Assembly: GCA_018399255.1 (NCBI GenBank)
Contig: JAGYPA010000010.1
Coordinates: 1 to 64,000, forward strand
Direction of reading: 5' to 3'
Length of the DNA stretch: 64,000 nt
Origin: Spirochaetales bacterium
Lineage (GTDB): Bacteria > Spirochaetota > Spirochaetia > JABMQR01
Position numbers and translations under genes: made by a program
Shown: positions 33,557 to 42,011 of the stretch, piece by piece
Numbering within the stretch: the first letter of the stretch is position 1
Layout of the letters: every line of letters starts with the position of its first letter
The notes under the pieces: generated by a model
Databases searched by the model: none
Seen by the model: only the letters and a program-made list of their open reading frames with translations
Told to the model about the DNA's origin: nothing

Positions 33557-34411
33557 ATGTCCAGACGAAATGATGCAGCTCCTGCCGTAAACATACCCCT
33601 TTTTAACAGAATTCATCCCTTTATCATGAGGCGAAAAAACGACTCTCTGGTGTATCACTCCATAGAAGTCGAAATGACCAATGCTGTTCAGTTTATCCAG
33701 AAAAAAAACCGGGAGGCCGGGGAACGGAAATACCGTGTATACGATCTGATTATTGCCGCATTCTGTCGCACAGTCGCCTTACGGCCGGGACTGAACAGAT
33801 TCATTGCAGATTATGAGTTCTGGCAGAGAACTGAAATATCCTTTAATTTCCTGGTAAAAAAGGAAGTAAATGACGATACTTCCAACCGCAATGCCATTGT
33901 CCGCTTTGAAGAAGACATGCATTTTGAAGAAATTGCAGCAATTATGCGGCAGGCAATCAATGCAGCGCTGCGGGACGAAGAGAGTGAGGAAAAGAGAATT
34001 GTCAGGTTCTTTTTACGTATGCCCAAATGGATTCTGAAAATCACCATGGCTCTCCTTCGCCGTTGGGACCGTAAAGGCCGGCTGCCGCGCAGAATCCGGG
34101 ATACCGACGGCCTGCATGTCACCGCCTTCATAGCCAATCTGGGAAGCCTGAACATTCCAAACCCTCCCTATCACCACCTGTTCGAGTGGGGAACCACATC
34201 ACTTTTTGTTTCAATGGGAAAAATGCACAGGTCAAAAATTCTCGATGATAATGACAATGAATATATCAAGGATACTATTCAGTTCGGTTTTACCATAGAC
34301 AAGCGCATTGCCGACGGCTTTTATTTTATGAAGGCAATGCAGATTTTTCAGGAGCACATCGAGAATCCGGAACGTCTTGAGGAGCGCCCAGATACAGCTA
34401 TGATAAAATAG
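33557..34411 (+). CDS. E2/chloramphenicol-acetyltransferase-fold protein lacking the catalytic His
   Basis: 284 residues, the acyltransferase catalytic domain only; no lipoyl or peripheral-subunit-binding domain. The fold is recognised from PLFNRIHPFIMRRKNDSLVYHSIEVEMT and the C-terminal GKMHRSKILDDN...TIDKRIADGFYF. In active E2 and CAT enzymes the motif is HxxxDG; here it reads KRIADG, so Lys stands where the catalytic His should be. The Asp and Gly remain. The protein may be a non-catalytic relative, or use another mechanism. It ends 14 bp inside the convergent thyX 3' end. Confidence 0.72.
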   Translation: MSRRNDAAPAVNIPLFNRIHPFIMRRKNDSLVYHSIEVEMTNAVQFIQKKNREAGERKYRVYDLIIAAFCRTVALRPGLNRFIADYEFWQRTEISFNFLVKKEVNDDTSNRNAIVRFEEDMHFEEIAAIMRQAINAALRDEESEEKRIVRFFLRMPKWILKITMALLRRWDRKGRLPRRIRDTDGLHVTAFIANLGSLNIPNPPYHHLFEWGTTSLFVSMGKMHRSKILDDNDNEYIKDTIQFGFTIDKRIADGFYFMKAMQIFQEHIENPERLEERPDTAMIK

Positions 34412-35243
34412 GCTTCCCGCTCTTCTGCAGTTTTGCCAGAAATATTTCGCGCTCACGTCCTTCAAGCGTGCACCTGGATTCATCGGTCATCCGTTCCAGC
34501 TGCTCGATTTCACGCTGTGAAAACAGCTCTCCGCCGAGCTTGAACTCTTCAAAGGCTTCGCAGGCAACGGGGCATACATGCTGTATGATTCTGAAGATTT
34601 CGGATGCATAGACACGAATCTCATACTGGGCATGAGAATCCATTCTGAGCTGCAGGAAGTGAAAAAGATTGTGCAGATCCATCTGCCAATACCATTCGGT
34701 ATAGAGACTGAGCGGGAGGTTGATGCGGGCAAGCTCACGGGCCAGACCCATATCAAGCAGCTCTGAATACACTTCGTAGGTACGCTTCTGGTCATCTTCC
34801 AGCAGCTGCCGTACTTTCCGCCGCAGCTCTACCGGCACCGGTTCCGTACTACGTCCCTGTTTGTTGTCATCACTCTGATAGGATATTACCGCATCTTCCG
34901 GGAGATAGCATTCGTCGGTCATTACACTGTATCGACCGGAAATTTCATTGAGCCTGGCTGTCCGGTGACGAATCCACTGTCTGGCAACAAATATAGGCAT
35001 CTTGATGTGAAAAGTGAAATTAACCTGCTCAAAAGGTGAAGTATGGTCATTACGCAGCAGGTACTGAATGAGCCCCTTATCCTTCCGATAGGACTTTGTT
35101 CCCGCTGCATAGGATACTCTGGCCGCCTGAACAATCCGGTCATCAGAACCGAGATAATCCACCAGCCTGACAAACCCTTTATCGAGAACAGGAAAGGCTG
35201 CATCAAGAATGGCCTCAGCCTCCGGTACTGTACAGTGAGCCAT
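34398..35243 (-). CDS. thyX: FAD-dependent thymidylate synthase ThyX
   Basis: 281 residues from ATG 35241-35243, which follows GGAGGGA; an in-frame start seven codons upstream has no ribosome site. The ThyX motif RHR-x7-S is present (R92-H93-R94 to S102, RHRTARLNEIS), followed by GRYSV. The enzyme makes dTMP from dUMP using methylene-THF, FAD and NADPH, in place of ThyA. This complements the deoxynucleoside kinase at 2 kb. A long N-terminal segment (about 30 residues) precedes the core. Its stop overlaps the convergent E2-like gene by 14 bp. Confidence 0.94.
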   Translation of the reverse strand: MAHCTVPEAEAILDAAFPVLDKGFVRLVDYLGSDDRIVQAARVSYAAGTKSYRKDKGLIQYLLRNDHTSPFEQVNFTFHIKMPIFVARQWIRHRTARLNEISGRYSVMTDECYLPEDAVISYQSDDNKQGRSTEPVPVELRRKVRQLLEDDQKRTYEVYSELLDMGLARELARINLPLSLYTEWYWQMDLHNLFHFLQLRMDSHAQYEIRVYASEIFRIIQHVCPVACEAFEEFKLGGELFSQREIEQLERMTDESRCTLEGREREIFLAKLQKSGKPILS

Positions 35244-35287
35244 AGTATAAATCCCTCCACACACTCGTTTTGCGGTTGCCGTCAGGT

Positions 35288-35503
35288 CTAAAGTTCCCGG
35301 TATTTTTTCTCATTAGAGAGATCAAGGATGACAGTTTCCAGATTGCTCAGCCGTTCACCCTGCTTTTTGACAATTTCCTGCAGCTCATGATATTTCTTTT
35401 CAGCAGCGGCAGATCCCCTTTCACCCTTCTTCAAATACTGTCGAACGGTCTCCATGACAGAACCGACGACTACAATTATGACTATAGCAAGCCAGAAATC
35501 CAT
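35288..35503 (-). CDS. small membrane-anchored coiled-coil protein (PspB-like architecture)
   Basis: 71 residues: one N-terminal membrane helix (LAIVIIVVVGSVMETV) and a basic linker, then a coiled coil (AAAEKKYHELQEIVKKQGERLSNLETVIL). The ending GERLSNLETVILDLSNEKKYREL resembles the C-terminus of the phage-shock protein PspB in layout, but the identity is low by eye and no pspA or pspC is nearby. It may be part of an envelope-stress sensor. It lies 44 bp upstream of thyX on the same strand. Confidence 0.6.
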   Translation of the reverse strand: MDFWLAIVIIVVVGSVMETVRQYLKKGERGSAAAEKKYHELQEIVKKQGERLSNLETVILDLSNEKKYREL

Positions 35504-35590
35504 ACCTGTCTCCTCTAATATTCCTTACAACGAAGGAAATTTCCTTAATGAATTTTCAATTTATCAGAATTTCTGCCTGCAGGCAATCAC

Positions 35591-36334
35591 TTAGATCATT
35601 CCCAGCCTCCCCAGAAGCACCGCTGTCCCTGCGGAACAGGCTGTCTCAGTTCTCAATATCCGCCTGCCCAGACTTGCTGCGGCAAAGCCCCCCTGCTTCA
35701 GGAGTTCCCGCTCCCGATCAGACCAGCCCCGTTCCGAACCCACAGCCAGCACATACCGTTCTGCGGATGGGATTACCATGGTGGAAAGACTTGCCTGCGG
35801 GTCAATATTATCCAGGACGATGCGGCAGGCGTCACGAAGATCCCGGTATTCATGGGTATTGTCAATATCGGTAAGCATGCTGTCTACTGTCTTGAAAAAA
35901 ACCACCCGGGGAACAGCTGTCATACCAGACTGTTCTGCACCGCTGAGCAGATAACGATGATATTCACCGGTTTCCCAGAGCCTGGCGTCACGGTAGGACC
36001 GTTCCCCGGTATCCGTTCCAACCAGGATCAGCCTTTCAACTCCGATACTGACCGCCTCACGCAGAATTCGCTTCATGCTGATAGGCCGCACCTGTCCTAC
36101 CATCAGGGTTACCGGAAAAAGCGGCTGAGGAGGTATTTCCTCCTTCCAGGAGATAGTTACGGCATCGCTGTCCATGTGAGAAATGCGGGCCCGGCCCGAA
36201 CTGCCGTTAACAATTCCCATAAGAAAGCTGTCCCCGACGCTAAGGCGCAGGACCTTCTTAATATGCCGGGCTCGCTCATCGGTGAGCGGTATCCGGCCGT
36301 CTTCAGGATATGCATCGAACAATATGATATTCAT
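35591..36334 (-). CDS. rsmE: 16S rRNA (uracil1498-N3)-methyltransferase
   Basis: 247 residues from MNIILFDAYPEDG (ATG 36332-36334). The N-terminal PUA-like domain is followed by a SPOUT (alpha/beta-knot) methyltransferase domain with VERLILVGTDTGERSY, VGSERGWSDRERELL and LGRRILRTETA, the RsmE signature region. It methylates U1498 of 16S rRNA. The start has no ribosome site; a promoter six bases upstream points to a leaderless mRNA. The next 87 bp downstream, before the PspB-like gene, appear empty. Confidence 0.92.
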   Translation of the reverse strand: MNIILFDAYPEDGRIPLTDERARHIKKVLRLSVGDSFLMGIVNGSSGRARISHMDSDAVTISWKEEIPPQPLFPVTLMVGQVRPISMKRILREAVSIGVERLILVGTDTGERSYRDARLWETGEYHRYLLSGAEQSGMTAVPRVVFFKTVDSMLTDIDNTHEYRDLRDACRIVLDNIDPQASLSTMVIPSAERYVLAVGSERGWSDRERELLKQGGFAAASLGRRILRTETACSAGTAVLLGRLGMI

Positions 36335-36340
36335 ATAACT

Positions 36341-36370
36341 GATATACCACAAAACCTTCTGCCGATCCAA
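36341..36370 (-). promoter_or_regulatory. rsmE promoter, leaderless geometry
   Basis: Minus strand: TTGGAT (36370-36365), 18 bp, TATATC (36346-36341), six bases, ATG at 36334. No Shine-Dalgarno motif fits between the box and the start. Confidence 0.55.
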
Positions 36371-36399
36371 CCCGCTCATGCCCCTTGGTCCGGCTGCTC

Positions 36400-36438
36400 C
36401 TCGAGGATCCTCGAGAAGTCTCCTTCCTCGAGAAGTCT
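36400..36438. repeat. CTCGAG cluster: palindrome plus 13-bp direct repeats
   Basis: CTCGAG-GATC-CTCGAG at 36400-36415 is a perfect 16-bp palindrome. CCTCGAGAAGTCT occurs at 36409-36421 and 36426-36438 (17-bp step). Three CTCGAG sites thus lie 10-49 bp upstream of the lplA -35 box and behind the divergent rsmE promoter, where a regulator of either gene could bind. Confidence 0.6.
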
Positions 36439-36448
36439 GCCGTTCCCC

Positions 36449-36477
36449 TTTACGCCGGTCTTCTGTTGGTATATATA
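36449..36477 (+). promoter_or_regulatory. lplA promoter, near-leaderless geometry
   Basis: TTTACG (36449-36454), 17 bp, TATATA (36472-36477), nine bases, ATG 36487. Transcription would start about 3 nt before the ATG. No ribosome site is present. Confidence 0.5.
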
Positions 36478-36486
36478 TAGAGTTCT

Positions 36487-37497
36487 ATGAAACAACTGAC
36501 CGTATATGCAAGTGCATCTTTCGATCCGCGAACAAACCTTGCGCTGGAAGAGGCCCTGTTTCAATCCATGCCGACAGCTGCCCGCATTCTGATGCTGTAT
36601 CGAAACGCTCCTTCCGTCATAATCGGCCGCAATCAGAACCCCTGGCTCGAATGCAGCCTGCCGGCACTGAGCCGAAAGGCTATCCCTTTTTATCGGCGCT
36701 TCAGCGGAGGAGGTACGGTGTACCATGATCTGGGCAATCTCAACTACAGCTTCATGACCCCCCGTCAAGAATTTGACCGTTCCACGGCAACCCGGATTAT
36801 TACGCAAACACTGAGGCAATTGGACATACCCGCCGAAGTCTCTCCCCGCAATGATATTCTGGCTGACAACAGGAAAGTGTCGGGCAGCGCTTATCGAATA
36901 ACGGGTGATAAAGCATATCACCATGGGACATTGCTGATTAACACTGACCTGGAGTCCCTGGGCTCCCTGCTGAAGAGCCGCCTGGAGATAATAGATTCCC
37001 GCAGCACTCAATCAGTTTCCTCCGCAGTTGTGAACCTGAGCAGCATAAACCCCACTCTGACTATAGAAAGCGTTACTGAAGCTATTGCCGCTGGATTCTC
37101 CGATCCGGCGGTACCGCCAGTAATACTACTGGATCCAAAAAACTGCCCCCGCCCTGAAGTTTACCGGGAGATCTTTGATCGCTTAGGAACATCTGCCTGG
37201 CAGCTTGAAAAAACTCCCCGCTTCTCCTTTTCGGCTCAACTTGCCCCTGAAAACAGGTACAGCAAATTCGCCGGTGACCATGTCCGCATTGAAGTTGACA
37301 AAGGAAGGATTGTCGACATCGCTTACGCTGGAAGCACACCCTCCCCGAACAGCGGGGCTTACACCCGGATACGGGAAATACTGATTGACTGTTCATTCTC
37401 ACCGCATGCCGTGAAGAAAGCTGTCAAAGAAAGCAAGCCTCTGTATGCTGCTGCCGGGGAACTTGCAGCCCTTCTTTACACCACCCTCTTTTCGTGA
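36487..37497 (+). CDS. lplA: lipoate-protein ligase
   Basis: 336 residues. The catalytic domain contains NLALEEALF, the RRFSGGGTVYHDLGNLNYSF motif that binds lipoyl-AMP, and the lysine in DNRKVSGSAYR. A C-terminal LplA accessory domain (about 240-336) is present, as in E. coli LplA. It attaches lipoate to E2 subunits or GcvH. The start has no ribosome site. Its last 22 bp overlap the convergent methyltransferase gene. None of its acceptor proteins is encoded here; the E2-like protein at 33.6 kb has no lipoyl domain. Confidence 0.92.
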   Translation: MKQLTVYASASFDPRTNLALEEALFQSMPTAARILMLYRNAPSVIIGRNQNPWLECSLPALSRKAIPFYRRFSGGGTVYHDLGNLNYSFMTPRQEFDRSTATRIITQTLRQLDIPAEVSPRNDILADNRKVSGSAYRITGDKAYHHGTLLINTDLESLGSLLKSRLEIIDSRSTQSVSSAVVNLSSINPTLTIESVTEAIAAGFSDPAVPPVILLDPKNCPRPEVYREIFDRLGTSAWQLEKTPRFSFSAQLAPENRYSKFAGDHVRIEVDKGRIVDIAYAGSTPSPNSGAYTRIREILIDCSFSPHAVKKAVKESKPLYAAAGELAALLYTTLFS

Positions 37498-38093
37498 AAG
37501 TTTCCCGCAATCACCGTAAAGTCGTGGGGTACATACCCCTGCACCAGCTGAACATTGCCGGCATACTCCCCGACCAGGGAAACAACCTCTTCAGGATCGA
37601 AATATGCGTAGCGCTCACTCTGCGCAGGATGCCCGGGATCAAGCAAGTTGAAAACAACCCTTTGTCCGGCAATCCTGAAAAACACCGGCAGCGCTGATTT
37701 GAGAAATGCTGTATTATTTCCAAGATTCAGATTGAATATGCCCGAACTGTACACCACATCAAATGACTTTTCAGCCATCATATCTGATGTAAAAAGGTCT
37801 CCCGAAACAAACCGCCCCGTTGGATACCTTCTCTTCGCCTCCTGCACCATCTCCTCTAGAATATCCACTCCCGTATAGTCTGCATCTATATGACTGCGAA
37901 GAAGATATCCATATAAATCACCGACTCCGCAGCCAACATCCAGCAAAGAACGCCCATTGAGATCAATATGCTCACTCAGGACGGAAAATCGTCCGAGCTG
38001 GGCCTCTTCACTCTCCCAGTCTAAAATATCATACCCTGGTGCTTTCCGGCTGATCCGTTCTGTATAATGTTCTGCAATTTTGTTTCTACGCAT
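37476..38093 (-). CDS. class I SAM-dependent methyltransferase
   Basis: 205 residues from ATG 38091-38093; a start five codons earlier overlaps the -10 box and is rejected. Motif I LLDVGCGVGDLYGYL, acidic motif YTGVDILEEMV and motif IV FDVVYSSGIFNL mark a Rossmann-fold methyltransferase of the broad UbiE/type-11 group. Substrate unknown. The 3' end overlaps lplA by 22 bp on the opposite strand. The TACAAT box at 38100-38105 followed by six bases suggests a leaderless transcript. Confidence 0.83.
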   Translation of the reverse strand: MRRNKIAEHYTERISRKAPGYDILDWESEEAQLGRFSVLSEHIDLNGRSLLDVGCGVGDLYGYLLRSHIDADYTGVDILEEMVQEAKRRYPTGRFVSGDLFTSDMMAEKSFDVVYSSGIFNLNLGNNTAFLKSALPVFFRIAGQRVVFNLLDPGHPAQSERYAYFDPEEVVSLVGEYAGNVQLVQGYVPHDFTVIAGNFHEKRVV

Positions 38094-38099
38094 AAGACC

Positions 38100-38105
38100 A
38101 TTGTA
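38100..38105 (-). promoter_or_regulatory. -10 box six bases before the methyltransferase ATG
   Basis: Minus strand TACAAT (38105-38100), then GGTCTT, then ATG. A -35 hexamer at 17-18 bp is not convincing. No ribosome site. Confidence 0.45.
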
Positions 38106-38147
38106 CATGATCCCCGGAAATTTATCTGCCTCTTTCCCTACAGAACC

Positions 38148-38176
38148 ATGACACTCTGTTAAAAATAGATTATACT
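38148..38176 (+). promoter_or_regulatory. promoter of the oligopeptide-binding protein gene
   Basis: ATGACA (38148-38153), 17 bp, TATACT (38171-38176), giving a leader of about 60 nt with AAGGAAAG before ATG 38243. A conventional, ribosome-site-bearing gene. Confidence 0.55.
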
Positions 38177-38242
38177 TTATACCTACTGCTTCAATTAATC
38201 GGACAATCCTGATAGTTAAAACAGTAGATAAAGGAAAGTGGA

Positions 38243-39892
38243 ATGTCGAAGCTGCAGAAAACCATCACAATCTTGACAATCGTTTTTTTGATCCTGATCC
38301 TGAACCTGGTCCCGACACCCGTTTTTTTGCAGGCATCATCCACCATACCCGGAAAACCCTCTTCCCCGGTTGAACTGCGCGGAGCCTCTGAATTTGTCAT
38401 AGCTGTTGAAACAAATGATGAACCGTATACCTTCAATCCGCAGAAATCGACCAACATTCACTCAGCCCAACTTTTTACCGCGCTGACCGAAGGGCTGGTG
38501 ACCTATCATCCATCCACTCTCGATCCGGTTCCCGGGGCAGCGGCTCAGATAGCAACCTCCGACGACGGGCTAGTATGGACCATAAAACTGCGTGACAATG
38601 CCCGCTTCAGCAACGGAGATCCAATAACCGCCTATACCTTCGAGAATACCTGGTTCTACCTCATCAGCAAAGATACTGCCGGGGACATGGCCTCCCTGCT
38701 CGATGTTATAGTCGGCGTACGCTCATACAGGACGGGAATTATCAGCGAGCGCAGCCTGGTCGGTATTCAGGCTCTCGATCGTAACACCCTGCAGCTGAGA
38801 CTCACAGTTCCGGCGCCCTACCTGCTTGATATTCTCTGCCATCATATTTTCGTACCCATTCACCCCTCCAACCTGTACAGTCCCGACCAGATGACCGCCG
38901 ATAATTTTATCAGCAGCGGTCCGTACAGAATTGCAGGACATAGCGAAAAGGAGATCTATCTCGAGAAAAACCCCTACTACTGGGATCAGGAACATGTAGA
39001 AACCAAAAATATACGGATTGAGCTGCGCAGGTCTGGACTTGATCTGCTGGTAGATTTTTCCGGGGAAATGGTTCACTGGTCTGAGGCATACATCCCCATA
39101 CCGCTGCTGTATAATGAAGATAACATTATAGCCTTTCCTGAATATTCGACCGGCTTCTATTATTTCTCGGAAAATTCCGGACCTTATTCCATGCCGGAAG
39201 TGCGGCAGGCCTTGACCATGCTGATTCCATGGGACGAAATACGTAACCAGGACAATTACCTTTATCCCACAAAAACGCTGGTCCCGCAGGATTCTGCCTA
39301 TAATGGAGTAACCGGGATATCAGAGGCTGATAGAGATCAGGCTTTTCAACTGCTCGAAGAGGCCGGCTATCCCCGGGGCTTCGGCCTGCCTCCCATAAAC
39401 GTGGCTATCCATCCCGGAAAAATCCTCGAAGGGGTAACCGATGTTATAACCGATATCTGGAGCAAGGAATTAGGCGTGATGGTAATAATCGATGTCGTTC
39501 CCTTCTCCGTATATCTGGGCGACCCGGAGAATTCCCCGTATACTATGGGATACATAACCTGGATTGGAGATTTTTACGATCCCTACAGTTTCCTTAACCT
39601 GTGGCTGTCGGACAGCAACTTCAATCCGGGCAAATACCAGAATCCCGAGTATGATGCCCTCATACGCCACGGCCTGGAACAGAGCAGCGATTCTGAACGC
39701 TTTGTCTTTTTTCGGGAAGCCGAAAACATCCTGCTTCAGCAGGCAGCCGTAATACCTATATCCCATGGCGTATCGATCAATTTCATCAATACTCACATAG
39801 TATCAGGCTGGTATCCGAATCTGCTCAATATTCATCCATTCAAGTATTTCGTTACTCATGAGCCGAAACGAGACAACAGCGGCTCAATGTAG
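38243..39892 (+). CDS. extracellular solute-binding protein, family 5 (OppA-like)
   Basis: 549 residues with a signal peptide or N-terminal anchor (ITILTIVFLILILNLVPTPVFLQA) and an SBP_bac_5 domain: NPQKSTNIHSAQLFTALTEGL, DGLVWTIKLRDNARFSNGDP and FISSGPYRI are hallmark stretches. It would bind peptides outside the inner membrane for an Opp/Dpp importer. No lipobox Cys is seen. It stands alone: no permease or ATPase genes flank it, so it must use a transporter encoded elsewhere. It converges on malQ with a 21-bp gap that has a weak AGGAG/CTCCT hairpin. Confidence 0.88.
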   Translation: MSKLQKTITILTIVFLILILNLVPTPVFLQASSTIPGKPSSPVELRGASEFVIAVETNDEPYTFNPQKSTNIHSAQLFTALTEGLVTYHPSTLDPVPGAAAQIATSDDGLVWTIKLRDNARFSNGDPITAYTFENTWFYLISKDTAGDMASLLDVIVGVRSYRTGIISERSLVGIQALDRNTLQLRLTVPAPYLLDILCHHIFVPIHPSNLYSPDQMTADNFISSGPYRIAGHSEKEIYLEKNPYYWDQEHVETKNIRIELRRSGLDLLVDFSGEMVHWSEAYIPIPLLYNEDNIIAFPEYSTGFYYFSENSGPYSMPEVRQALTMLIPWDEIRNQDNYLYPTKTLVPQDSAYNGVTGISEADRDQAFQLLEEAGYPRGFGLPPINVAIHPGKILEGVTDVITDIWSKELGVMVIIDVVPFSVYLGDPENSPYTMGYITWIGDFYDPYSFLNLWLSDSNFNPGKYQNPEYDALIRHGLEQSSDSERFVFFREAENILLQQAAVIPISHGVSINFINTHIVSGWYPNLLNIHPFKYFVTHEPKRDNSGSM

Positions 39893-39913
39893 CCTAAGGA
39901 GCCTGTCGGACTC

Positions 39914-41443
39914 CTAGTCTCTGCCGTACAGCTCTACCAATTCCCTGAATCTGGCAGACAATGCATCATCCAGTGCTCCCGGCATAATCCGCCAGGACCA
40001 GTTAGCTTCGCCGACGGTGGAAGGGGTATTCATCCTGCACTCAGAACCAAGAGAAAGGAGGTCCTGCGCAGGAAATATGGCATATCGAGCTGTTGAGGAC
40101 ATCAACTTGCGGATCATGGACCAGGAAATATCGTGGTCGGGCCGGGCAAGGTATCTTCTTACCAGATCGCGATACGATTCAGGCAGCTTTTGATACCAGC
40201 CGACAGTGGTGTCATTATCATGTGTTCCCGTATAGGCGACACAGTTGACGGGATAGTTATGCGGAAGAAAATCATTTGCCGCATTCAGCTTCAACGGCTT
40301 ACCCTGGCTGGATTCAGCCGGCTCAAAGGCAAACTGAAGAATTTTCATACCCGGCAGGTCAAAGCGGTCACGAAGCTCTACCACCTCAGGCGTCATAACC
40401 CCGAGATCCTCGGCTATTATGGGAACTTCCCCGAGCTCCGCTTTTATGCGATCAAAAAGCTTGCCGCCTGGCGCTTTTTTCCAGTTGCCGTTAACCGCTG
40501 TCGTTTCTCCGGCAGGCACTTCCCAGTACGCTTCAAGACCCCGGAAGTGGTCGATCCTGATGATATCGGTCTGTTCGAGAGCTTTACGGATTCGCAATAT
40601 CCACCAGTCCAGCAGCTCCTTCTCCTTCTGCTCCCAGTCATATATCGGGGTTCCCCACAGCTGCCCGGTTTCACTGAAAAAATCGGGAGGAACTCCTGAC
40701 TGAGCAGAAAATGTCCCCTTGCTGTCCGTTTTAAAGAGTTTGCGGTTAACCCAGGCATCCGAACTGTCAGCAGCAACAAAAATAGGAATGTCGCCGATAA
40801 GCTTTATTCCCGCTTCATTGACATACTGCTTCAGTTCCTGCCACTGCCGATAAAAAAAGTACTGAAGCACCTTCCGTATTTCGATGGCATGCGCATGCTC
40901 TTCTCCCCAGGCGGCAAGAGCCCGGGCATCACGGAAACCCACTCCCGTATCCCACTGACTGTACCAGCGGGAGTCCTGAAAAATATCTGTTGCAACGGCA
41001 AACAGCGCGTAGTCGTCAAGCCAGAAGCTGTTCTGCCGGCAGAAAACTCCATATGCAGCTTTCTGTTCGTCGCTGGAAGCTGCAAGAAAGTTCTCTGCTG
41101 CCGTGTGGAGGAGGGGCACCTTCAAAAGTTCAACTTGCTGATAATCCACCCGTGCCCCTGACAAGTCCGGATAAGCCGGCAGGGCCTTATGGTCGATAAG
41201 CCCATCTTCTGCCAGCAGGTCGAGACTGATCAGCAGTATATTTCCGGCAAAGGTGGAACGGCTGGAATAGGGGGAATTTCCATAGCCTGTCGGCCCCAGC
41301 GGCAGCACCTGCCACAGCTTGATAGAGGCAGCTGCCAGAAAGTCGGTAAATCTGTAGGCTTCGCTCCCGAAATCTCCGATTCCATACGGACCCGGGAGGG
41401 AAGTCGGATGCATGAGAAGCCCGGAAAATCGCTCATTTTTCAT
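39914..41443 (-). CDS. malQ: 4-alpha-glucanotransferase (amylomaltase)
   Basis: 509 residues from MKNERFSGLLMHPTSLPGPYGIGDFG, GH77 family. Catalytic elements are IRIDHFRGLEAYWEVPAG (nucleophile Asp), IIAEDLGVMTPEV (acid/base Glu) and YTGTHDNDTT. It disproportionates maltodextrins in the cytosol, releasing glucose from maltose or maltotriose. It is 5 kb from the starch operon and transcribed on its own. An in-frame extension upstream would run through carD sequence and is rejected. The -10 box lies six bases before the ATG with no ribosome site. Confidence 0.94.
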   Translation of the reverse strand: MKNERFSGLLMHPTSLPGPYGIGDFGSEAYRFTDFLAAASIKLWQVLPLGPTGYGNSPYSSRSTFAGNILLISLDLLAEDGLIDHKALPAYPDLSGARVDYQQVELLKVPLLHTAAENFLAASSDEQKAAYGVFCRQNSFWLDDYALFAVATDIFQDSRWYSQWDTGVGFRDARALAAWGEEHAHAIEIRKVLQYFFYRQWQELKQYVNEAGIKLIGDIPIFVAADSSDAWVNRKLFKTDSKGTFSAQSGVPPDFFSETGQLWGTPIYDWEQKEKELLDWWILRIRKALEQTDIIRIDHFRGLEAYWEVPAGETTAVNGNWKKAPGGKLFDRIKAELGEVPIIAEDLGVMTPEVVELRDRFDLPGMKILQFAFEPAESSQGKPLKLNAANDFLPHNYPVNCVAYTGTHDNDTTVGWYQKLPESYRDLVRRYLARPDHDISWSMIRKLMSSTARYAIFPAQDLLSLGSECRMNTPSTVGEANWSWRIMPGALDDALSARFRELVELYGRD

Positions 41444-41449
41444 GAAATC

Positions 41450-41478
41450 AGTATAAGCATTTTTATTGCCTTTGACTA
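41450..41478 (-). promoter_or_regulatory. malQ promoter overlapping the carD promoter
   Basis: Minus strand: TAGTCA (41478-41473), 17 bp, TATACT (41455-41450), six bases, ATG at 41443. Its -35 box shares five base pairs with the -35 box of carD on the other strand. Confidence 0.55.
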
Positions 41479-41500
41479 TCCTCCAAGTATTGAGTATACT
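41472..41500 (+). promoter_or_regulatory. carD promoter, leaderless geometry
   Basis: TTGACT (41472-41477), 17 bp, TATACT (41495-41500), seven bases, ATG 41508. This is a near-consensus promoter with no ribosome site between the -10 box and the start. Confidence 0.7.
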
Positions 41501-41507
41501 GTTTACC

Positions 41508-42011
41508 ATGAGTTTGACGACAGAAAACACGACCTTTTCCATTGGTGAGCATGTGGTATATCCCCTTCAGGGTGTAGGCATCATCCAGGAAATTGAAGAG
41601 CGGGATTTCAAGGGCAAAAAAGTTCTTTATTATATCATTTTTTTGGATATTACCGATATGACGGTAATGATACCGGTTAATAAAGCGAAAGAACTGGGTA
41701 TCCGGGCTATTGTAACTCCCAAGGAAGCTAAAGAAGCCCTCGATTCCATCTCAAGCACCTACGAACCCGTCTCCATAGACTGGAAGCTGAGATACCAGAT
41801 GAACCTTGACCTTCTCAAACAGGGCACAGTCACGTCTATTGCATCAGTTGTGCAGGCTTTGTATCACAGAAGCAAAGTCAAGGAGCTTCCCGTACAGGAG
41901 CGAAAGCTCTTCGACAGTGCTCTGAAAATACTTATTGACGAAATGTCTTTCTCCTTCAAAAAAGACAAGAAGGAGATCGAGGAGATGATCTTCTCCCGAC
42001 TGGAGACATAG
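41508..42011 (+). CDS. carD: CarD-family RNA polymerase-binding regulator
   Basis: 167 residues from MSLTTENTTFSIGEHVVYP. The N-terminal Tudor-like RNAP-interaction domain (GEHVVYPLQGVGIIQEIEERDFKGKKVLYYIIF) is followed by a helical domain that contacts promoter DNA (ELPVQERKLFDSALKILIDEMSF). CarD/CdnL proteins stabilise open complexes at many promoters; the spirochaete LtpA protein is a member. The stop overlaps the ispD GTG by 1 bp (TAGTG). The in-frame sequence upstream of ATG 41508 is promoter DNA and is not counted. Confidence 0.92.
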   Translation: MSLTTENTTFSIGEHVVYPLQGVGIIQEIEERDFKGKKVLYYIIFLDITDMTVMIPVNKAKELGIRAIVTPKEAKEALDSISSTYEPVSIDWKLRYQMNLDLLKQGTVTSIASVVQALYHRSKVKELPVQERKLFDSALKILIDEMSFSFKKDKKEIEEMIFSRLET

